Positions 12,157-23,159 are shown, numbered from the stretch's first letter. The stretch is 64,000 bases of DNA from Alphaproteobacteria bacterium (GCA_037200005.1 JBBCGY010000002.1:248001-312000), one strand, 5' to 3'. The notes: generated by a model from the letters alone, not told the origin. Translations and numbers: made by a program.

Positions 12157-13533
12157 TTAGACGGCGACCGCGCGTCTTTGATGTTCGCGGTCGGAATTCG
12201 CCTGGATAATCGCCTGTGGCTGGCTTATCCGCCCTATGGAAACATACTGGAATCCGGATTCGGCAACTTCCACGGGATTATAGACATTGCGGAAATCGAC
12301 CAGCAGGGATTCAGCCATCAGTTCGCGCACGCGGGCAAAGTCCAGCGCGCGGAACTCGTTCCATTCGGTCAGGATCACCGCCGCATGAGCGCCGGCCAAC
12401 GCGTCATAAGTATCCTGCGCCCAGTTCACGTCTGGCAGCAGCTTGGCCGCTTCCTTCATGCCGACAGGATCGTAAGCCTTAATGACAGCGCCCGCGGCCT
12501 GTAAATCCGGGATCAGGTTGAGGGCGACGCTATCGCGCATATCGTCGGTATTGGGCTTGAAGGTCACGCCCAGCACGGCGACGGTTTTCCCCTTCACATC
12601 GCCGCCGCAGGCCGCGATAACCCGTCCGGCCATGCCGCGCTTGCGGTTTTCATTGGCCTCCACGACGGCTTCGATGATCGAGATCGGCGCGCCGAAATCC
12701 TGCGCCGTCTTGACCAATGCCTTGGTATCCTTCGGAAAGCATGAACCGCCATAGCCGGGACCGGCATGGAGAAATTTACGCCCGATCCGCCCGTCAAGGC
12801 CGATGCCCTTCGCCACGTCCTGAACGTCCGCGCCGACTTTTTCGCACAAATCGGCGATTTCGTTGATGAAGGTAATCTTGGCCGCCAGGAAAGCGTTGCC
12901 CGCATATTTGGTGAGTTCGGAGGTTTCCAGCCCGGTTTGCAGGATCGGCGTTTCCAGCAGATACAACGGCCGGTATAGCGCGCGCATCACCGCGCCGCCG
13001 CGTTCGTCCTCGACGCCGATCACGACCCGGTCGGGGCGCATGAAATCGCCGATCGCCGAGCCTTCGCGCAGGAATTCCGGATTCGAGCACATCGCAAAAT
13101 CGGCGGTCGGATTGGCTTCGCGGATGATCCGCGCCACTTCGCGGCCGGTGCCGACGGGAACCGTGGATTTGGTCACGACGACCGTGAACCGCTTGCCGAT
13201 CACTGCCGCGATGTCGCGCGCGGCCTGATAGACATAGCTCAGATCGGCATGACCGTCGCCGCGGCGGCTTGGCGTGCCGACGGCGATAAAGATCGCGTCC
13301 GCGCCTTCCTGCATCGCGTCAGAGAGGCTGGTTTCGAATTCCAGCCTGCCTGCCGCCATGTTCTTGGCGACCAGATCATCGAGACCCGGCTCATAAATCG
13401 GGATTTGGCCCTTTTTCAGCCGCTCGATCTTGCCCGCATCGGGATCGACACAGCAGACCCATACACCGAATTCAGCGAAACAGGCTCCGGAAACCAGACC
13501 CACATAACCGGCACCAAGAATAACGATACGCAT
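12157..13533 (-). CDS. ugd: UDP-glucose 6-dehydrogenase
   Basis: Oxidises UDP-glucose to UDP-glucuronate with two NAD+, supplying a sugar donor for the surface polysaccharide of the upstream genes. 458 aa. The Rossmann motif GAGYVG is at residues 7-12, the KSTVPVGTG segment follows, and the catalytic cysteine is C265 in GGSCFPKDT. The C-terminal UDP-binding domain contains the GVTFKPNTDDMRDS motif. The start has a GGGGGA ribosome site. It is the last gene of the seven-gene polysaccharide operon and the only one with an intact frame. Confidence 0.97.
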   Translation of the reverse strand: MRIVILGAGYVGLVSGACFAEFGVWVCCVDPDAGKIERLKKGQIPIYEPGLDDLVAKNMAAGRLEFETSLSDAMQEGADAIFIAVGTPSRRGDGHADLSYVYQAARDIAAVIGKRFTVVVTKSTVPVGTGREVARIIREANPTADFAMCSNPEFLREGSAIGDFMRPDRVVIGVEDERGGAVMRALYRPLYLLETPILQTGLETSELTKYAGNAFLAAKITFINEIADLCEKVGADVQDVAKGIGLDGRIGRKFLHAGPGYGGSCFPKDTKALVKTAQDFGAPISIIEAVVEANENRKRGMAGRVIAACGGDVKGKTVAVLGVTFKPNTDDMRDSVALNLIPDLQAAGAVIKAYDPVGMKEAAKLLPDVNWAQDTYDALAGAHAAVILTEWNEFRALDFARVRELMAESLLVDFRNVYNPVEVAESGFQYVSIGRISQPQAIIQANSDREHQRRAVAV

Positions 13534-13630
13534 TGATATATCCCCCTGAGATCATATTTTAGTGTTTGAATTGTTGTAGCGGCAAGCTTTTCTCAAAGCC
13601 CCGCCCGCATCTTTCGCCGCTATCGCATGC

Positions 13631-14400
13631 CTATCGTCTGAAGGCAGGCACGAGGCCGACGATATGCTTTGCCGCCAGGGCATTAATCGCACGCCATACG
13701 AATACTTGATAATCAATAAAATAGCGGCGCCACAGCGGCGAGGCTCTTTATAGAGCCTGTAGGCGAACCGTAAATTGAGTTTATCGATCCACTTCGGATA
13801 ATAGCTTTCTTTTTCCAGATATTGATTGAGAAATCCGCCGCAGGTGATGGCGACGCCTTTATATCCGGCATCACGAAGCGCCAGAAGCAGCATTTCCTGC
13901 CGCGGAGCGCCCATGGCCACGATGACGGCATCCGGCGATTGGTTCATGATGGCGGCCACTTTAGGGGCTATATCGCCATAGCCATGATCCGCGCAACGAC
14001 TTGCAGACCGGGATAGTTTCCGGAGATTTTTTTGCCGACTTCCTCGGCCAGCGCGGGGCTGCCCGCCAATCAGCATAAGCTTATGATTGTTGCGGGCCAG
14101 CGTTTCAAAAAACGGCCCGGCGAGCGAAGACATATCGAAACTGATGCGCTGGCATGAATTGTCGCCGCTGATAACCCGGCAAAGCTCGCCACGCTCTCTC
14201 CGTCCGGCAATACAACGGACATTTGCTTGAGCGCCGACAGATACTGAGGCTCTTTCTTGGCCACCGCCCATGCGAAGGGATTTACGAAAGTGATAAAACG
14301 CTGCGGGTCTTTTTCATCCAGCAATCGGCAGACGTTTTCTATCGTTATACCAAGACTGAGGGGCAACACCTAAAAAGTCGGTCTGCTTTTTCATAATCAT
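13631..14400 (-). pseudogene. WecG/TagA/CpsF family glycosyltransferase, frameshifted
   Basis: Reconstructs to one protein of about 255 aa, the usual family length. It begins MIMKKQTDFLGV, then PLSLGITIENVCRLLDEKD, FVNPFAWAVAKK, VLPDGE, CRVISGDNSCQRISFDMSS and LMLIGGQP. It continues IAPKVAAIMNQSPDAVIVAM, GAPRQEMLLLAL, and ends EPRR-LWRRYFIDYQVFVWRA. The family transfers N-acetylmannosaminuronate or ManNAc-type sugars to lipid-linked intermediates. At least five single-base indels are needed, near 14382, 14190, 14055, 13988 and 13745, and not all lie in homopolymers. Either a decaying gene or poor consensus. It lies about 100 bases upstream of ugd. Confidence 0.8.
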
Positions 14401-14590
14401 GGTTGACTTTGTAAAAAATAGATGATTCAACAAATGACTGCTTTTTTTATACCATATTGAACGCAGTTGCAATATTTTTTTGCAATTGCAGCAAAGTTAT
14501 TAACAGTCCGGTTTCTTTTACCTTCATTATAGGGTCTATATCCCTATATTTATCAAATTATTGCTAATATAAGTTAATTTATCCCCTGTT

Positions 14591-16097
14591 CTATATTTCG
14601 GGGTTAATTATAGAGGCAGACTCAGGATCGACTATAGATACCGGCGGAGCCGCTTTCTGTTTAGCAATCTTTTGGATGAAAGCAAAAAGAAACTTCATTT
14701 GCTGCCATTGGACGACTACGGAGGTTATCAAATATACGCCTCCCCCTAAAAGAATGGATGCCGAAAGATGCAGCCAGGGGTTTTTGAGGCCGAAAATCAG
14801 ACTCCCCGAAAAAATGTATCGCCAGCAGCATCGCCGCCGACGCGGCCAGCGGAGCCCATAGACGCCGGAACTCACGCCATAGCTTAAGAGACGCCTTGCG
14901 CGCCACTATATATATGTAAATCGGCACGGCCAGGGCCGACATGCCGACCAATCCCAGGATAAGGGCACCAGCCCATGGGGGGCCAGAAAAAACATCAACA
15001 TGACATTTCCCGCTACAAGGATCGTCTGGACACGAAGGTAGGTCCCCGTTTGATTATGCGCGCGCAGAATATCGCGCATGATGATGATGAATGGGGTAGT
15101 TCCTCCGGTTATGAGCAGCAGCTGAAGGACGGGTATGGCCGGCTTCCATGCTTCGCCGAAAAACAGCGGCACATACATCGAAGCGGTAATAGCGGCTCCC
15201 GCGATGGCAGGAAACACCAAGGTGCCTGTCACGACGATAATCTGGCCGAGAATCTTTTTCTGTTCCTGATGGTCGTCTTTGATGTTCGAAAAAGCGGGGT
15301 ATAGAACGACCGCGAACGGATGAATCAGTACGTCGTACATCGACTGGCGAATGCGTTCGACCATGCCGAAATGCCCGACCGAGGCCGGGCCGAGAAAATT
15401 GCCGATCAGCAGGCGGGAGATTGCTGTTCAAAAAAATTGCACGAAAGACGATCCCGTCATCTTGATGCCGGGCGCCAGCACGGTAGGCAAATCCGCGCGG
15501 GCTGAACATCAGGCGGGGACGCCAGCCGCAGCCCGGCCATATGATTGCATTCGTCACGCTATACATGACGATCTGTTGCGCCACCAGCGCATAGGCGCCG
15601 AAGCCCTTCACCGCCATCACAATGCCGGTCACGCCGCCAATAAAATTGGCGATGATCGTGCGAATGGTAAAGACCCTGAAATTCATGGACTTATAGACCA
15701 GCGCCGTCGGCACTGACGATCCGGCGATGAGAAGCGGTATTACGGCGAACCACCGCAGCAGCGGTTCGAGATCGGCATGATTCATGATCGCGGCATAAGG
15801 CGCGGCGGCGGCTTGCCAAGCATCGCCATCACAATCCCGGCCGCTATCACCGTCCAGAACAAGGTCGAGAGCCTTCGATCATCGCGCAGCTGAAGGTTCA
15901 CGATGCCGTCGACGATATCCATGATAACGAAATAACAGAATGTTATGTATATGTAGCACAGATTGACCAGGCCCATCTCTTCGGGACCGACGATGCGCGC
16001 GATGACGATAAAAACAACGAAGGGAAAATCCTTGCTGCGCGCCCTTCTCCAGCAGCGCCCAGAACGCTCCATGCGCCATTTTTTTACGGATGGACAT
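14591..16097 (-). pseudogene. Polysaccharide flippase (Wzx/RfbX-like), frameshifted
   Basis: An integral membrane protein of about 490 aa spread over three frames. It begins MSIRKKMAHGAFWALLEKGA. Later pieces include VIARIVGPEEMGLVNLCYIY, ALVAQQIVMYSVTNAIIWPG, FLGPASVGHFGMVERIRQSM, HPFAVVLYPAFSNIKDD and MVGMSALAVPIYIYIVARKA. These fit the polysaccharide-export MATE-like family that flips lipid-linked repeat units across the inner membrane. At least five indels are needed, near 16040, 15810, 15500, 15450 and 14950-14870, one next to a run of T. It stops at 14591, and a 190-base AT-rich spacer follows. A second, intact flippase lies at 51375-52676. Confidence 0.78.
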
Positions 16098-16112
16098 TAA
16101 AAACCCATGCTA

Positions 16113-17029
16113 TCAAATGAGGGTGTCGGCAACGGCTATTCCGTATCTGATAATAGATGAGCAAGCGTTTTTCGGAGCGGCCTTTATGCACTCTTTCATG
16201 TAAGACAACGATTGAATGAAGAGTCCCTTGCGAACATGCAGCGACGCGATGAAAAAACCAATATATGCGAAATTCTCTGCGCGCGTAAATCGGCGAGATG
16301 CTCTTCTGAAAATCTTTTGGTTATGCGCGCATCGGTATAGACAGTATCCAGGGCAGGAATGAAATTGTCGTAGGAGGTGCTGACCGTCTGGCTGATTCGG
16401 AGGAAAGCTCACGATATTCAAGGGCCGTGAAATTCGGGACATATACAAACGGGCCCGCCGTGGCCACCAGAGTCCATGCAACCCAATCGCCGGAGGAACG
16501 CAGATTCTTCTCCCAGCATTTCGTATCGAGAGCGGCATGGCGCCGGATCAAGGCGCATCCTCCTTAGGCATATGATTGCCCGGTCAGAAAATTCTCAAGC
16601 ACGTCTCCCGACGGACGGTTAGGATTCCGTAAAAAGCGCCGAATGCCAAATCGCCTTCCGCGCTCATTGATGCGCACGAAATCCGCATAGGCGAGAACGG
16701 CGTGAGGCGCTTTCGCCAGCGCCTCTTGCAAGACCCTCAAAGGTGCGAGGGCACAGACAGTCATCGGCATCGAAAAAACTCAGCAAGTCGCGAGAAGCCG
16801 CCAGCGTCCCCGGCCCAGCGCGCCGCGGACGGCCCCGCCTTCTTTTGCTGGATCAAACGAATTCGCGGATCCGCGTAGCTCTTGATAATATCTGTCGTAC
16901 TGTCGGTCGACCCATCGTCCACGATGATGAGTTCCCAATCATTGCACCGTCTGGGCAATGACGGAATCGATAGCTTCACGCAAGAAGCGTTCGGCGTTGT
17001 ATGCAAGGCATAATGACGGAAACGGACAT
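16113..17029 (-). pseudogene. Family 2 glycosyltransferase (copy A), frameshifted
   Basis: Starts MSVSVIMP, then AYNAERFLREAIDSVIAQTV and DWELIIVDDGSTDSTTDIIK once an extra T near 17013 and another near 16945 are removed. This is the GT-A nucleotide-sugar fold, with the first acidic motif in VDDGSTD. Downstream pieces include AYADFVRINERGRRFGIRRF and a C-terminal helical part (ASLHVRKGLFIQSLSYMKEC). It is a tandem paralogue of the next gene upstream (16113-17029 versus 17055-17974), sharing YADPRIRL, AVLAYADFVRI and the C-terminal RKG region. At least five indels in about 900 bases. Sugar specificity cannot be told. Confidence 0.75.
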
Positions 17030-17054
17030 CGAATTTCTCACTAAATTTGCGAAT

Positions 17055-17974
17055 TCACAGGAATCTGTCGGCAATCGTCAGAACATATTTGAAGACCAAC
17101 TCGGGTATCTGTTGCGGATTTCCCAAAACAGATTTTTTCAAACAGACCAGGGATTCTTTCCACGCCCCTTTGCGTATATTAAGCGACGCCATATAGGACC
17201 ACATCTGAGACTCCCGCCGGCGGCGAATCTCGCCTAACTTCTGCGGCGAAAATCTCATCTTGATCCGCGGGTCGTTGAAAACCCGCTCTAAGCTGGGCAA
17301 AACCTTATCAAAGTCAATATTGATTTGCTGGCTAAGCCCCGAAGCCAGTTCCCGAATATTCGAGCGCCGTAAAATTCGGCACATAAATGAAAGGCCCGGT
17401 TGCCGCCAGGATCGTCCATGCAACCCCAATCCTCCGCACAACGCAAGGTTTCAATCCAGCAATGGCTATCAATGGCCGATTGCCGCCGCACCAAAGCGCA
17501 GCCGCCGTTCGGCAATCAGGGTCTTTTGCAATGACTGCTCCAGCATATCACCGGACGAACGGCAGGACGGCCGGACAAAGCGGCGCAGGCCATAACGCTG
17601 CCCTTGGGCGTCTATGCGAACGAAATCGGCATAAGCCAACACGGCCTCGGGCGCGTGTTGAAGGGCTTTGCCCAGGACTTCCATGGCGCGCGGCGTCAGG
17701 CGATCATCGGAATCGAGATAACAAATCAGCCCGTGCGATGCCGCTACCGTTCCGGCCATGCGCGCCGCGCCCGGACCGCTGTTTTTGGCTTGCTTCAAAA
17801 GGCGGATACGCGGATCGGCATAGGCTTGGGCGATCGCGGCCGTGCCGTCGGTCGAGCAATCATCGACGACGATAAGCTCCCAGTCCCTTATGCGTCTGGG
17901 CAATAACCGAGTCTATGGCTTCGCGCAGAAAATCGCTCGGCGTTATAGGCCGCCATGACGACCGTGATGCTCAT
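17055..17974 (-). pseudogene. Family 2 glycosyltransferase (copy B), frameshifted
   Basis: Starts MSITVVMAAYNA in an ATGA overlap with the group-1 transferase upstream. It then reads IRDWELIVVDDCSTDGTAAI, AAGTVAASHGLICYLDSDD-type sequence with the DSDD acidic motif, and EAVLAYADFVRIDAQGQRYG. The end reads MASLNIRKGAWKESLVCLKK. Two or three indels, near 17905, 17480 and 17400, break it. It belongs to the GT2 family, inverting, cytoplasmic or membrane-associated. It is closely similar to the gene just downstream, so the pair arose by duplication. The 25-base spacing to the next gene indicates one transcript. Confidence 0.77.
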
Positions 17975-19115
17975 GCCGCACCCGCCGCCGCGATGCTGTC
18001 ATAATAATCCTCGAGCGCCGCCGTGCATTTCCAATATCGAAACGGCTGCGCATAAATCCGGCGCGGCGCGCGACATGGATTCAGCCAAGACATCGTCCGT
18101 TATCAGACGCGTCAGACATCCCGCCAGCGCATCGACATCTTTTTCGGCAAAAGCGAAACCGGTCGAACCGTGCATAATGCCTCGGTAGCCCCTCCCTTTG
18201 CCGATGTTACGACCGGCACGCCGCAAGCCTGCGCTTCGAGAATGACAATAGGCAATCCTTCCGCATCGCCATTCTTCGCTGTAACGCTGGGCAGACAGAA
18301 TATCCGCGCTTCGTCCAATTGCCGTTTGACATCATCGGAAGACATGCTCCCGGTGAAAGTCAACGGAAACATTCAGGCTGGCGGGCGCGCTTCCTTGAAA
18401 GATTCCATCATCGGACCGGTGCCGACCATAACCAATTCGGCATCAGGCACTTCCGCGCGGACGCGGGCAAAACGCGTCTATGAGATATTGTCCGCCTTTT
18501 TTTTCCACCATCCTGCCGACATAGAGAATGCGGCGCTTGCGTTGCGCGACCGGGACCGTGCCAGGGCTGAATTTGTTCGGATCGATGCCGATATACCGCA
18601 CCGTGATGCGCTCGGCCGGAATGCCCGAATTCTATCGCGCGGAGACGGACGGCTTCGCTCACGGCAATGAAGGAGACGCCAGCTGATGGCGAGGTCGAGC
18701 AATTTCTTGGGATACCGGCTCATGCCCTTCAAAACCTGGCTCTCCCAGAACTCACGATAAGTATGAATATCATAGCCATGCAGGGTCACGGCGATGGGCA
18801 GCCCAAGCTTGCGGAGAACGGGCCACCACACCACCGCATCAATGCCGAAATGCACATGGACAAGGGAAGCGGAGAACGATTTCAACCGGGCCGCAATGCC
18901 TGGAGACATGATGCCCATCTTCCAGAACAGCTTGCCGAGCTTGCCGGGAAAAAAGTTTTCGACGATATGAGGGTTCAGCCCGTCCAGCGGCAGGCCATGC
19001 ACATTTTCATTGCCGACGAGAACGGCTTTCCACCGCCTGCAGGCGAGCATCTGCTCCGGATGAAGGTCTCCGAATAACCCAGGCAATTGGAGCGAACGAC
19101 GAGAACTGTTTTCAT
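17971..19115 (-). pseudogene. Group 1 (GT4) glycosyltransferase, frameshifted
   Basis: Starts MKTVLVVRSNCLGYSETFIR, then QMLACRRWKAVLVGNENVHG, LVHVHFGIDAVVWWPVLRKL and GLPIAVTLHGYDIHTYREFW. Later pieces give the donor-binding domain: ARIFCLPSVTAKNGDAEGLP and IVILEAQACGVPVVTS, the usual E-x7-E signature, then HGSTGFAFAEKDVDALAG. It ends ALEDYYDSIAAAGAA in a 4-base overlap with the next gene. At least five indels are needed (near 19060, 18660, 18480, 18375 and 18190). The overlap with copy B shows that this was an intact, coupled operon in the living ancestor. Confidence 0.77.
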
Positions 19116-19117
19116 TT

Positions 19118-20074
19118 TTATATATGCCCGTCTGCCTTCATGCGTATAGGCGCGTATGCGTTATACGTTACGCCGCAAAGTCCCGCCCACATGCCGAGCC
19201 GAAGGCGATCATGGAAAGCGCTTTTACGCCAACATGCTTGAATGCGGCACAAAATAAGAAGGCAGCATGATAAAACCCAAGGCAATCCGCCCGGTTCCCT
19301 TGACCGCGCGCAGCAGCAGCCGGGAAAACGGCGCATGATTCAGCCGTTCGCACAGGGCCAGCGTGTTGCCGTAGCGGAACTTCCGGCGCACGATCCATTC
19401 AAGGTTAACGCGGTTAGGAAAGACGTTTTCCGTCACGACGGCCCGCGCCGCGCCGGCGATTTTCAGCTCATATTTCTCCTGCGCCGTATAAAGGAAGAAC
19501 TCGTCCTCGCCGCCCGCATGGTTAAAGCGCGGATCGAAGCGGTGTCCGGTGCGGCGCAGGAAATTGCAGGAGATCATGATATTGTTGCTGCCGCGAGAGA
19601 GGGCTTCGCTGCCGTCGTTCAGGATCGGCGGCGCGTCGAAGAAATGCCCCTTGCGCACCCAGTCCGGCGTCTCGGACGGCATCGCGTAGCGGATCGCGCC
19701 GCACACGCATTCTGCATTGGCTTCCCTTTGGGTTGTGATCATTTCGTCCAGCCAACGCTCGCTCGCCGTCTCATCGTCGTCGATGAAGCACAGGAAATCC
19801 GCCTGCCCTACGACTGTTTCGATAGCCGTGTTGCGAACATGCGAAAGCCCCTGCCGTGCTTCCGCGACATAGCGAAGCTTCAATGCGCCCCGCTTCAGAA
19901 AATCTTCATAGACCGCGCGCGCCGAACCTTCTCCATCATTATCGATGAGGACGACTTCCCACTCCGGCCTGCGTTTGAGGGCGAATTCCTGCCTTTCGAG
20001 CGACCGCAGCAGCAGACTCAGACTCTCCGGTCTTTATAAGTCGGGATGCAGATGGAGATGCGGAGATTCGTCAT
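19118..20074 (-). pseudogene. Family 2 glycosyltransferase (ExoM-like), frameshifted
   Basis: First gene of the polysaccharide operon. The N-terminus MTNLRISICIPTYK must gain one base near 20030 to continue as RPESLSLLLRSLERQEFALK, the usual PTYKRPESL motif. A long intact stretch follows, with FIDDDETASERWLDEM as the acidic GT-A motif. The last 50 codons change frame near 19240 and again near 19190, and end GLCGVTYNAYAPIRMKADGH at 19118, three bases before the next start. The least damaged of the broken glycosyltransferases. Confidence 0.78.
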
Positions 20075-20159
20075 ATCAGGCCTTCCCCGAAGAAATCGCC
20101 GCGCACATCGCGATGCTGGCGAAGATCAAGAATCCGCTCTGGCAGCAGAAGGAGACCGC

Positions 20160-21066
20160 TTGACGGCGGTTCACACCGATATCAACCAGCGCCACTGGCT
20201 TCTGGACGCTATGCCGTCCGCCTTGCGGCCCTACGCGCTTCTGGCGCGGTGGGATCGTCCGATAGGCACCTGGCTGCTGCTGCTGCCGTCCTGGTGGGCG
20301 ATGGCCCTGGCGGCTGACGGATGGCCCGACATCGATTTGATGATGCTGTTCGCGGGCGGGCGCTGTCGCCATGAGGGGGGCGGGCTGCACGATCAACGAC
20401 ATCCTGGACCGCGACATCGACGCGCGGGTCGATCGCACGAAATCCCGCCCTTTGCCGAGCGGCAAGATTACGGTCTGGCAGGCGGTGGCTTTTCTCGCCT
20501 TCCAGGCCTTGCCGGCTGTCATGATCTTGGCGGAATTGCCGCGGCTGACGATATGGCTCGGCATGGCATCGCTGCCGCTGATTGCGATATACCCGTTGAT
20601 GAAGCGCTTCACCTGGTGGCCGCAGCTTGTGCTGGGCATGATTTTCAACTGGGGCGTTCTGATGGGATGGGCGGCGGCGACCGGCAGTCTGTCGCCCGCC
20701 GCCTATGCGCTCTATCTCGGCGCGGTGATGTGGACGATGGTCTATGATACGATCTACGCGCACCAGGACAAGGAAGACGACAGGCTGGCGGGCGTCAAAT
20801 CGACCGCCCTGTTGTTCGGCAAATGGTCGCGGCCGATTTTATTCGGATTCGCGGCGCTTAGCCTGGGTTTGCTGGCGGCGGCGGGCGCGATCGCCGGATT
20901 AGGCTGGGGTTTCTATGCGGGATTGGGCGGGGCGGCGATTTTTCTGCTGCGGCATTTGCGGGCATGGAAAATCGACGATCCGGCGGATTGCCTGAAAAGA
21001 TTCCGCTCCAGCCGCGATTTCGGCCTGTTGGTGCTGGCCGCGATCATGCTCGGCAAGTTCTTCTGA
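20160..21066 (+). CDS. ubiA: 4-hydroxybenzoate polyprenyltransferase, with one apparent frameshift
   Basis: Integral membrane prenyltransferase of ubiquinone synthesis. It attaches the polyprenyl tail to 4-hydroxybenzoate. The N-terminal part (ARWDRPIGTWLLLLPSWWAM) is joined to AMRGAGCTINDILDRDIDAR by removing one G near 20360. NDILDRDID is the first Asp-rich Mg-diphosphate motif, and YDTIYAHQDKEDD holds the second. TTG at 20160 is chosen because AAGGAG stands 5 bases upstream; the first ATG is at 20211. The corrected length of about 300 aa suits the family. The stop directly abuts the convergent sciP stop with no bases between them. Confidence 0.93.
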
Positions 21067-21393
21067 TTACTCCGCCGCGACCGCTTGATGGGCGATCTCT
21101 CTGGAATCGCGGTAATCCTTCAGCCGCGTGGCGCGCAAAGCCCGCTCGCCGTGATTGTCCATCAGCCGCACCCAGGATTTGAATTCCTCTTCCGATATCT
21201 GATAGCGGGAGCAGGCTTCCTCGACCGACAGCAGGCCGTCATGCACGCCCGCGACCACAGCGGCCTTGCGGCGCATGACCCAGCGTTTGGTGTCGGGAGG
21301 GGGCAGCTTGCCCAGTTCACGCTTATGCTCCGAAATGCGCACAATGCGGACGGTTTCGCCAGATGCAGGAATGGCGGCGTTGAAATGAGACAT
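21067..21393 (-). CDS. sciP: DUF1153 protein, SciP-like (CtrA inhibitory) regulator
   Basis: A 108-aa protein with the DUF1153 core LPPPDTKRWVMRRKAAVVAG followed by GLLSVEEACSRYQISEEEFK, at residues 30-73, a helix-turn-helix-like fold. In Caulobacter, SciP binds CtrA and blocks transcription of CtrA-dependent promoters in G1. The start MSHFNAAIPAS is preferred over a Met 14 codons upstream. The N-terminal 25 residues are longer than in Caulobacter. Convergent with ubiA, with about 210 bases of spacer upstream. The family assignment is firm; the role is taken from Caulobacter. Confidence 0.85.
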   Translation of the reverse strand: MSHFNAAIPASGETVRIVRISEHKRELGKLPPPDTKRWVMRRKAAVVAGVHDGLLSVEEACSRYQISEEEFKSWVRLMDNHGERALRATRLKDYRDSREIAHQAVAAE

Positions 21394-21602
21394 GACACTA
21401 TGCTCCCTTAAAAATACGCAACGTGATGAAATCAAGATTAAGCCTATCCTGAGCCGCTTAAAAAAAAACTAATCCTGCCGCAAATACAATCGAATTGGCC
21501 GTAATTACGCGGAAATCATGGAAAAATAGAGTTTCCACGCCATGCCGCATAGGCCGGATTGCCGCGATCATTCATGTAGTTTTGGTTAAAAAGGGGGACA
21601 GC

Positions 21603-22856
21603 CTAGAGGCATAATCCGCCGATATGGCTTACGCGGAACCGGCTGTCGCCCCATGTCGCCGCCTTTTGGGCGGGCAGGCCGCTATCGCTCAGTATTTCAT
21701 CGCCCCTGGAGAAGGCTTGCGCGTTCTCGCATCTTAGGCGTGGCAAGGCATTGCTGAGATTGTTGGCGGGTCCGAAAGTCGAGGCCAGATCGACGGCGCG
21801 ACTCATGCGGATGAGCAAGCCGGCGCTTCGCCCGGTGAGATTTCTCGGCGCCGTTAGAGTGACGCCTTGAAACAGGCTGCGAGCGTAAGCGACAACCCCG
21901 TCATCGCGGGTTTCGGCGTCGGCGGGCGAGAAAAGAGGCGTGTCGAGTATGGGATAATCCAGATCGATGCTTTGCCGGGCGTAGTCGGATGCCATCCTCA
22001 TCAAGGTGGCGCGATTTTGAGCCTTCACTGCCGCGCCGAAACCTGGTTTTGTCCTCATATCATTGGCTAGAAGCCTCAGGGAAGTTCCCGTATTGTGGCC
22101 TGTATCGCCGAAGCCGACTATAAGAAAATCGCGCGTATCAGCCATGGTTTCCAGTTTTTCCGCCATGTCTTCTTCGTCGTTTTTAATGCGGATTAATCCC
22201 CAATAGGTATCGCTGATCGCTTCAATGCGGCGATTATACATAAGGTCGGTTTCCCATGAGGGCCGCATAAACCCTTTTAGGCAATGGCCGTACTCATGCA
22301 GGCGAATGAATTGGCCTCTGTCGGCGATATCGAGCCTGAGCTTGAATGCCGGGGATATCGGCACGATGGAATTTTTTTCGATAAGTGCCGAAAGAGGCTT
22401 CCCGCTCGATAGAGCAACGCAGCGGTAAGAAGGGTCGGCAGGGTCTAATACTGACTTGACAGCGTAACCGAAAGATTATGAAGCGCTTGGTCGTTATTGA
22501 GAACGGAATTTTCCGATGCGCGGGTTTTCATCTGGCGCAGCGTGGTCGTGATAGCATTGACCTCGGTTTGTCGCGCCCCGCGTTTGGAAAGTTTTTTTTC
22601 GACATCGGCGATAAGCTTGTCGGGATCGTCATAAGCGCCGGAATTGATCTCCAGGATACGGTCTTCGAGGCTAAGGCTGGGGGGAGGAGCGGACTTCCTG
22701 AAATGGGCGCAATTCGCCGTTGTCGCCGCAAGCAAAACCGGAGCGGCGATGCGCCATAGGCGCTGGATGAAAGGGTGCCCGATATAGCGATTTTTGGGGG
22801 TGGGTGGTTTCTTCGGAGGCCGCCTTGCGTTTCTGCGCGGAAAGCTGCCTGGCCAT
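21603..22856 (-). CDS. Membrane-anchored HEYGH (zinc-peptidase-like) protein, two apparent frameshifts
   Basis: Three frames join into one protein of about 417 aa. The start is MARQLSAQKRKAASEETTHP; after removing one C from the run at 22797-22801 it continues KNRYIGHPFIQRLWR with the hydrophobic stretch IAAPVLLAATTANCAHF. That reads as a signal anchor or lipobox (TANC). A charged helical part follows (DDPDKLIADVEKKLSKRGAR). A second shift near 22450 leads to VKSVLDPADPSYRCVALSSG and RLHEYGHCLKGF (HEYGH codons 22298-22284), then EAISDTYW, which could supply a third ligand. HExxH fits zinc metallopeptidases, but the rest matches no family I know. It starts 6 bases after the 98-aa ORF. Confidence 0.6.
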
Positions 22857-22862
22857 TTTCTG

Positions 22863-23159
22863 TTACCGCAGCCTGTGAAGGCCGTCGGTGATGCGCACCG
22901 GCCTTTTCTCTTCGATTTCCGCGACGATCAGGTCATAGCCCGCCCGTAGCGATTCGATGGCGCTGGCGCCCAAAGTGAAGCGCTGATGCATGGGGCAATG
23001 CGATTCGTCATAGATGGTCAGAATTTGTCCCGTCAGCGCGTAGCTTTTGGGCGCGGCGCTCAGAGCTTGGGAAAGAAGCACAAGCTGGCCGTTTTCGCTG
23101 ATGAAGACGGCGGCTTCTTCCAAAGAGTCCGGAGACGCCGCTTGCGGGGCATGGAGCAT
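22863..23159 (-). CDS. Unknown 98-aa protein
   Basis: Small acidic, soluble-looking protein; no motif recognised. It contains one cysteine in DESHCPMHQRF and an IESLRAGYDLIVAEIEEK helix. The stop lies 6 bases before the start of the HEYGH protein, so the two probably share a transcript. Conserved codon use and the tight spacing support a real gene; function unknown. Confidence 0.6.
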   Translation of the reverse strand: MLHAPQAASPDSLEEAAVFISENGQLVLLSQALSAAPKSYALTGQILTIYDESHCPMHQRFTLGASAIESLRAGYDLIVAEIEEKRPVRITDGLHRLR

